Origin: Desulfuromonadales bacterium
GTDB taxonomy: Bacteria; Desulfobacterota; Desulfuromonadia; Desulfuromonadales; UBA2294
Length of the DNA: 5,383 nt
Direction: 5' to 3'
Assembly (NCBI GenBank): GCA_030591795.1
Contig: JAUVAJ010000147.1
Coordinates: 1 to 5,383 of the forward strand
Shown: piece after piece, positions 4,524 through 5,383 of the stretch
Layout of the letters: every line of letters starts with the position of its first letter
Position numbering within the stretch: the first letter of the stretch is position 1
The notes under the pieces: generated by a model
Told to the model about the DNA's origin: nothing
The model's database searches: none
The model's input: the letters and a program-made list of their open reading frames with translations, nothing else
Program-made: the position numbers and the translations under genes

Positions 4524-5383
4524 ATGGACATGACCATTACCCTGATAATTCTGGCGATCGCAGTCATTCTGTTTGCTACCGAATGGATCCGGATGGATCT
4601 GGTCAGCCTGATGGTGTTGCTGGCGGTCGTGCTTACCGGTTTGGTCACGGTCGAGCAGGCGTTTGCCGGCTTCAGTAATCCGGCGGTGATAACGGTGGCA
4701 GCGGTGTTTGTGCTCAGTGCTGGCGTCTCATCGACCGGAGCGGTCAGCAAACTTGGCGAACAGCTGATCAAATGGACCGGCGACAACCCGGCCTTACTGA
4801 CCGCCGCAATTATGGCGACGGTCGCCCTCTTCTCGGCCTTTATCAATAATATTGGCGCGACGGCTATGATGATGCCGATCGTGGTAATGGTGGCGCGCAA
4901 GCTGAAACAGCCGCCGAGTAAGCTGTTGATTCCTCTCGCTTTCGGTTCCCTGCTCGGCGGCGTCTGCACCATGATCGGCACGCCCCCGAATATCCTGATT
5001 AACTCGCTGATGATGCAGTACACCGGCGAATCTTTTTCGATGTTCTCTTTTACCCCGGTCGGTGTGGTGCTGCTCATCTTCGGGATCCTGTACATGGCGC
5101 TGGCTGGCCGGCATCTATTACCGAGCAGAAAATCCGGTACTCTAACCGAAGCATATCAGGTCAAGGAATATGTTACCGAGGTCGAAATTCTTGAAGGGTC
5201 GCCATTAGATGGCCGAACGATAGCCGACAGCTATCTCGAACGCCAATTCAACCTGAAGGTGCGCGCGCTGTTGCGCAAACGGGAAAAAATTCCCCAGCCG
5301 CGGCGGAACCGCAAGCTATATGTCGGCGACATTCTGTTCATTGAGGGCGATCCGGACGATGTCCTCAAACTCCAGAAGAGGAC
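4524..5383 (+). CDS. SLC13/DASS-type anion permease with TrkA-C domain, C-terminus beyond the window
   Basis: Inner-membrane transporter of the SLC13/ArsB-like ion-transporter superfamily, probably a sodium- or proton-coupled carrier of an anion such as sulfate or a dicarboxylate; the substrate is unknown. The first 286 residues are visible. Hydrophobic helices run through about residues 5-18, 26-42, 54-68, 90-106, 111-124, 134-148 and 177-194. Family marks are LFATEW (16-21), GFSNPAVITVAAVFVLSAG (49-67), the half-helix turn INNIGATAMMMP (107-118) and IGTPPNILIN (151-160), the region that forms the ion and substrate site in relatives. After a polar linker a TrkA-C/RCK_C domain starts near 213, including GSPLDGRTI (225-233) and YVGDILFIEGD (266-276); such permeases usually carry two of these, then more helices. 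Full length is usually about 580-620. The start is uncertain: ATG 4524, ATG 4530 or TTG 4515 are possible because the ribosome-binding site is weak. ATG 4524 fits the family N-terminus. Confidence 0.92.
   Translation, partial: MDMTITLIILAIAVILFATEWIRMDLVSLMVLLAVVLTGLVTVEQAFAGFSNPAVITVAAVFVLSAGVSSTGAVSKLGEQLIKWTGDNPALLTAAIMATVALFSAFINNIGATAMMMPIVVMVARKLKQPPSKLLIPLAFGSLLGGVCTMIGTPPNILINSLMMQYTGESFSMFSFTPVGVVLLIFGILYMALAGRHLLPSRKSGTLTEAYQVKEYVTEVEILEGSPLDGRTIADSYLERQFNLKVRALLRKREKIPQPRRNRKLYVGDILFIEGDPDDVLKLQKR

Noticed and set aside
4481..5114. Long minus-strand open frames opposite the permease gene
   Set aside because: They are antisense shadows of a clearly conserved transporter, with low-complexity Thr/Ala/Ile or Arg/His-rich translations and no start signals.
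1..5383. CRISPR array, insertion sequence, phage or toxin-antitoxin system
   Set aside because: No repeated spacer units, transposase motifs, terminal inverted repeats or paired toxin-antitoxin frames were seen on either strand.

Overview
The window is an ordinary-looking stretch of a Gram-negative chromosome, roughly half G+C. An outer-membrane beta-barrel protein with a signal peptide and terminal Phe, a YajQ homologue and an RCK-gated K+ channel point to a proteobacterium. The CGGC-type protein and the channel type would fit a Desulfuromonas/Geobacter-like anaerobe, but that placement is inference and cannot be settled from this sequence.

Layout. (1) 1-827, minus: a two-helix K+ channel with a cytoplasmic RCK (TrkA-N/TrkA-C) regulator, cut by the left edge. 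(2) 828-977: divergent promoter region with a perfect 15-bp palindrome, TGTATACTGTATACA, inside the promoter of the next gene. (3) 978-1688, plus: GntR-family (FadR/FCD subgroup) repressor. (4) 1760-2326, plus: YfaZ-family outer-membrane protein with its own strong-looking promoter, ending at a bidirectional terminator (2351-2384) shared with the convergent gene. (5) 2407-2892, minus: YajQ. (6) 3010-3369, minus: a small CGGC-family protein that has lost the CGGC motif. (7) 3544-4083, plus: an unrecognised membrane protein with two helices and a soluble tail. (8) 4107-4283, minus: a probable 58-residue basic protein with a good ribosome-binding site. (9) 4524 to the right edge, plus: an SLC13/DASS-type permease carrying a TrkA-C domain, incomplete.

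How the genes relate. Most appear to be separate transcription units: candidate promoters can be read in front of the GntR gene, yfaZ, yajQ, the two-helix membrane gene, the small ORF and the permease. The GntR protein most likely represses itself and possibly the divergent channel. The two edge genes both couple a membrane transport domain to a TrkA-type ligand-binding domain. I see no tRNA, rRNA, CRISPR, insertion sequence or phage gene, and no clear multi-gene novel system. The items most worth a second look are the CGGC-less CGGC protein, the gntR operator, the two-helix membrane protein and the 58-residue ORF.
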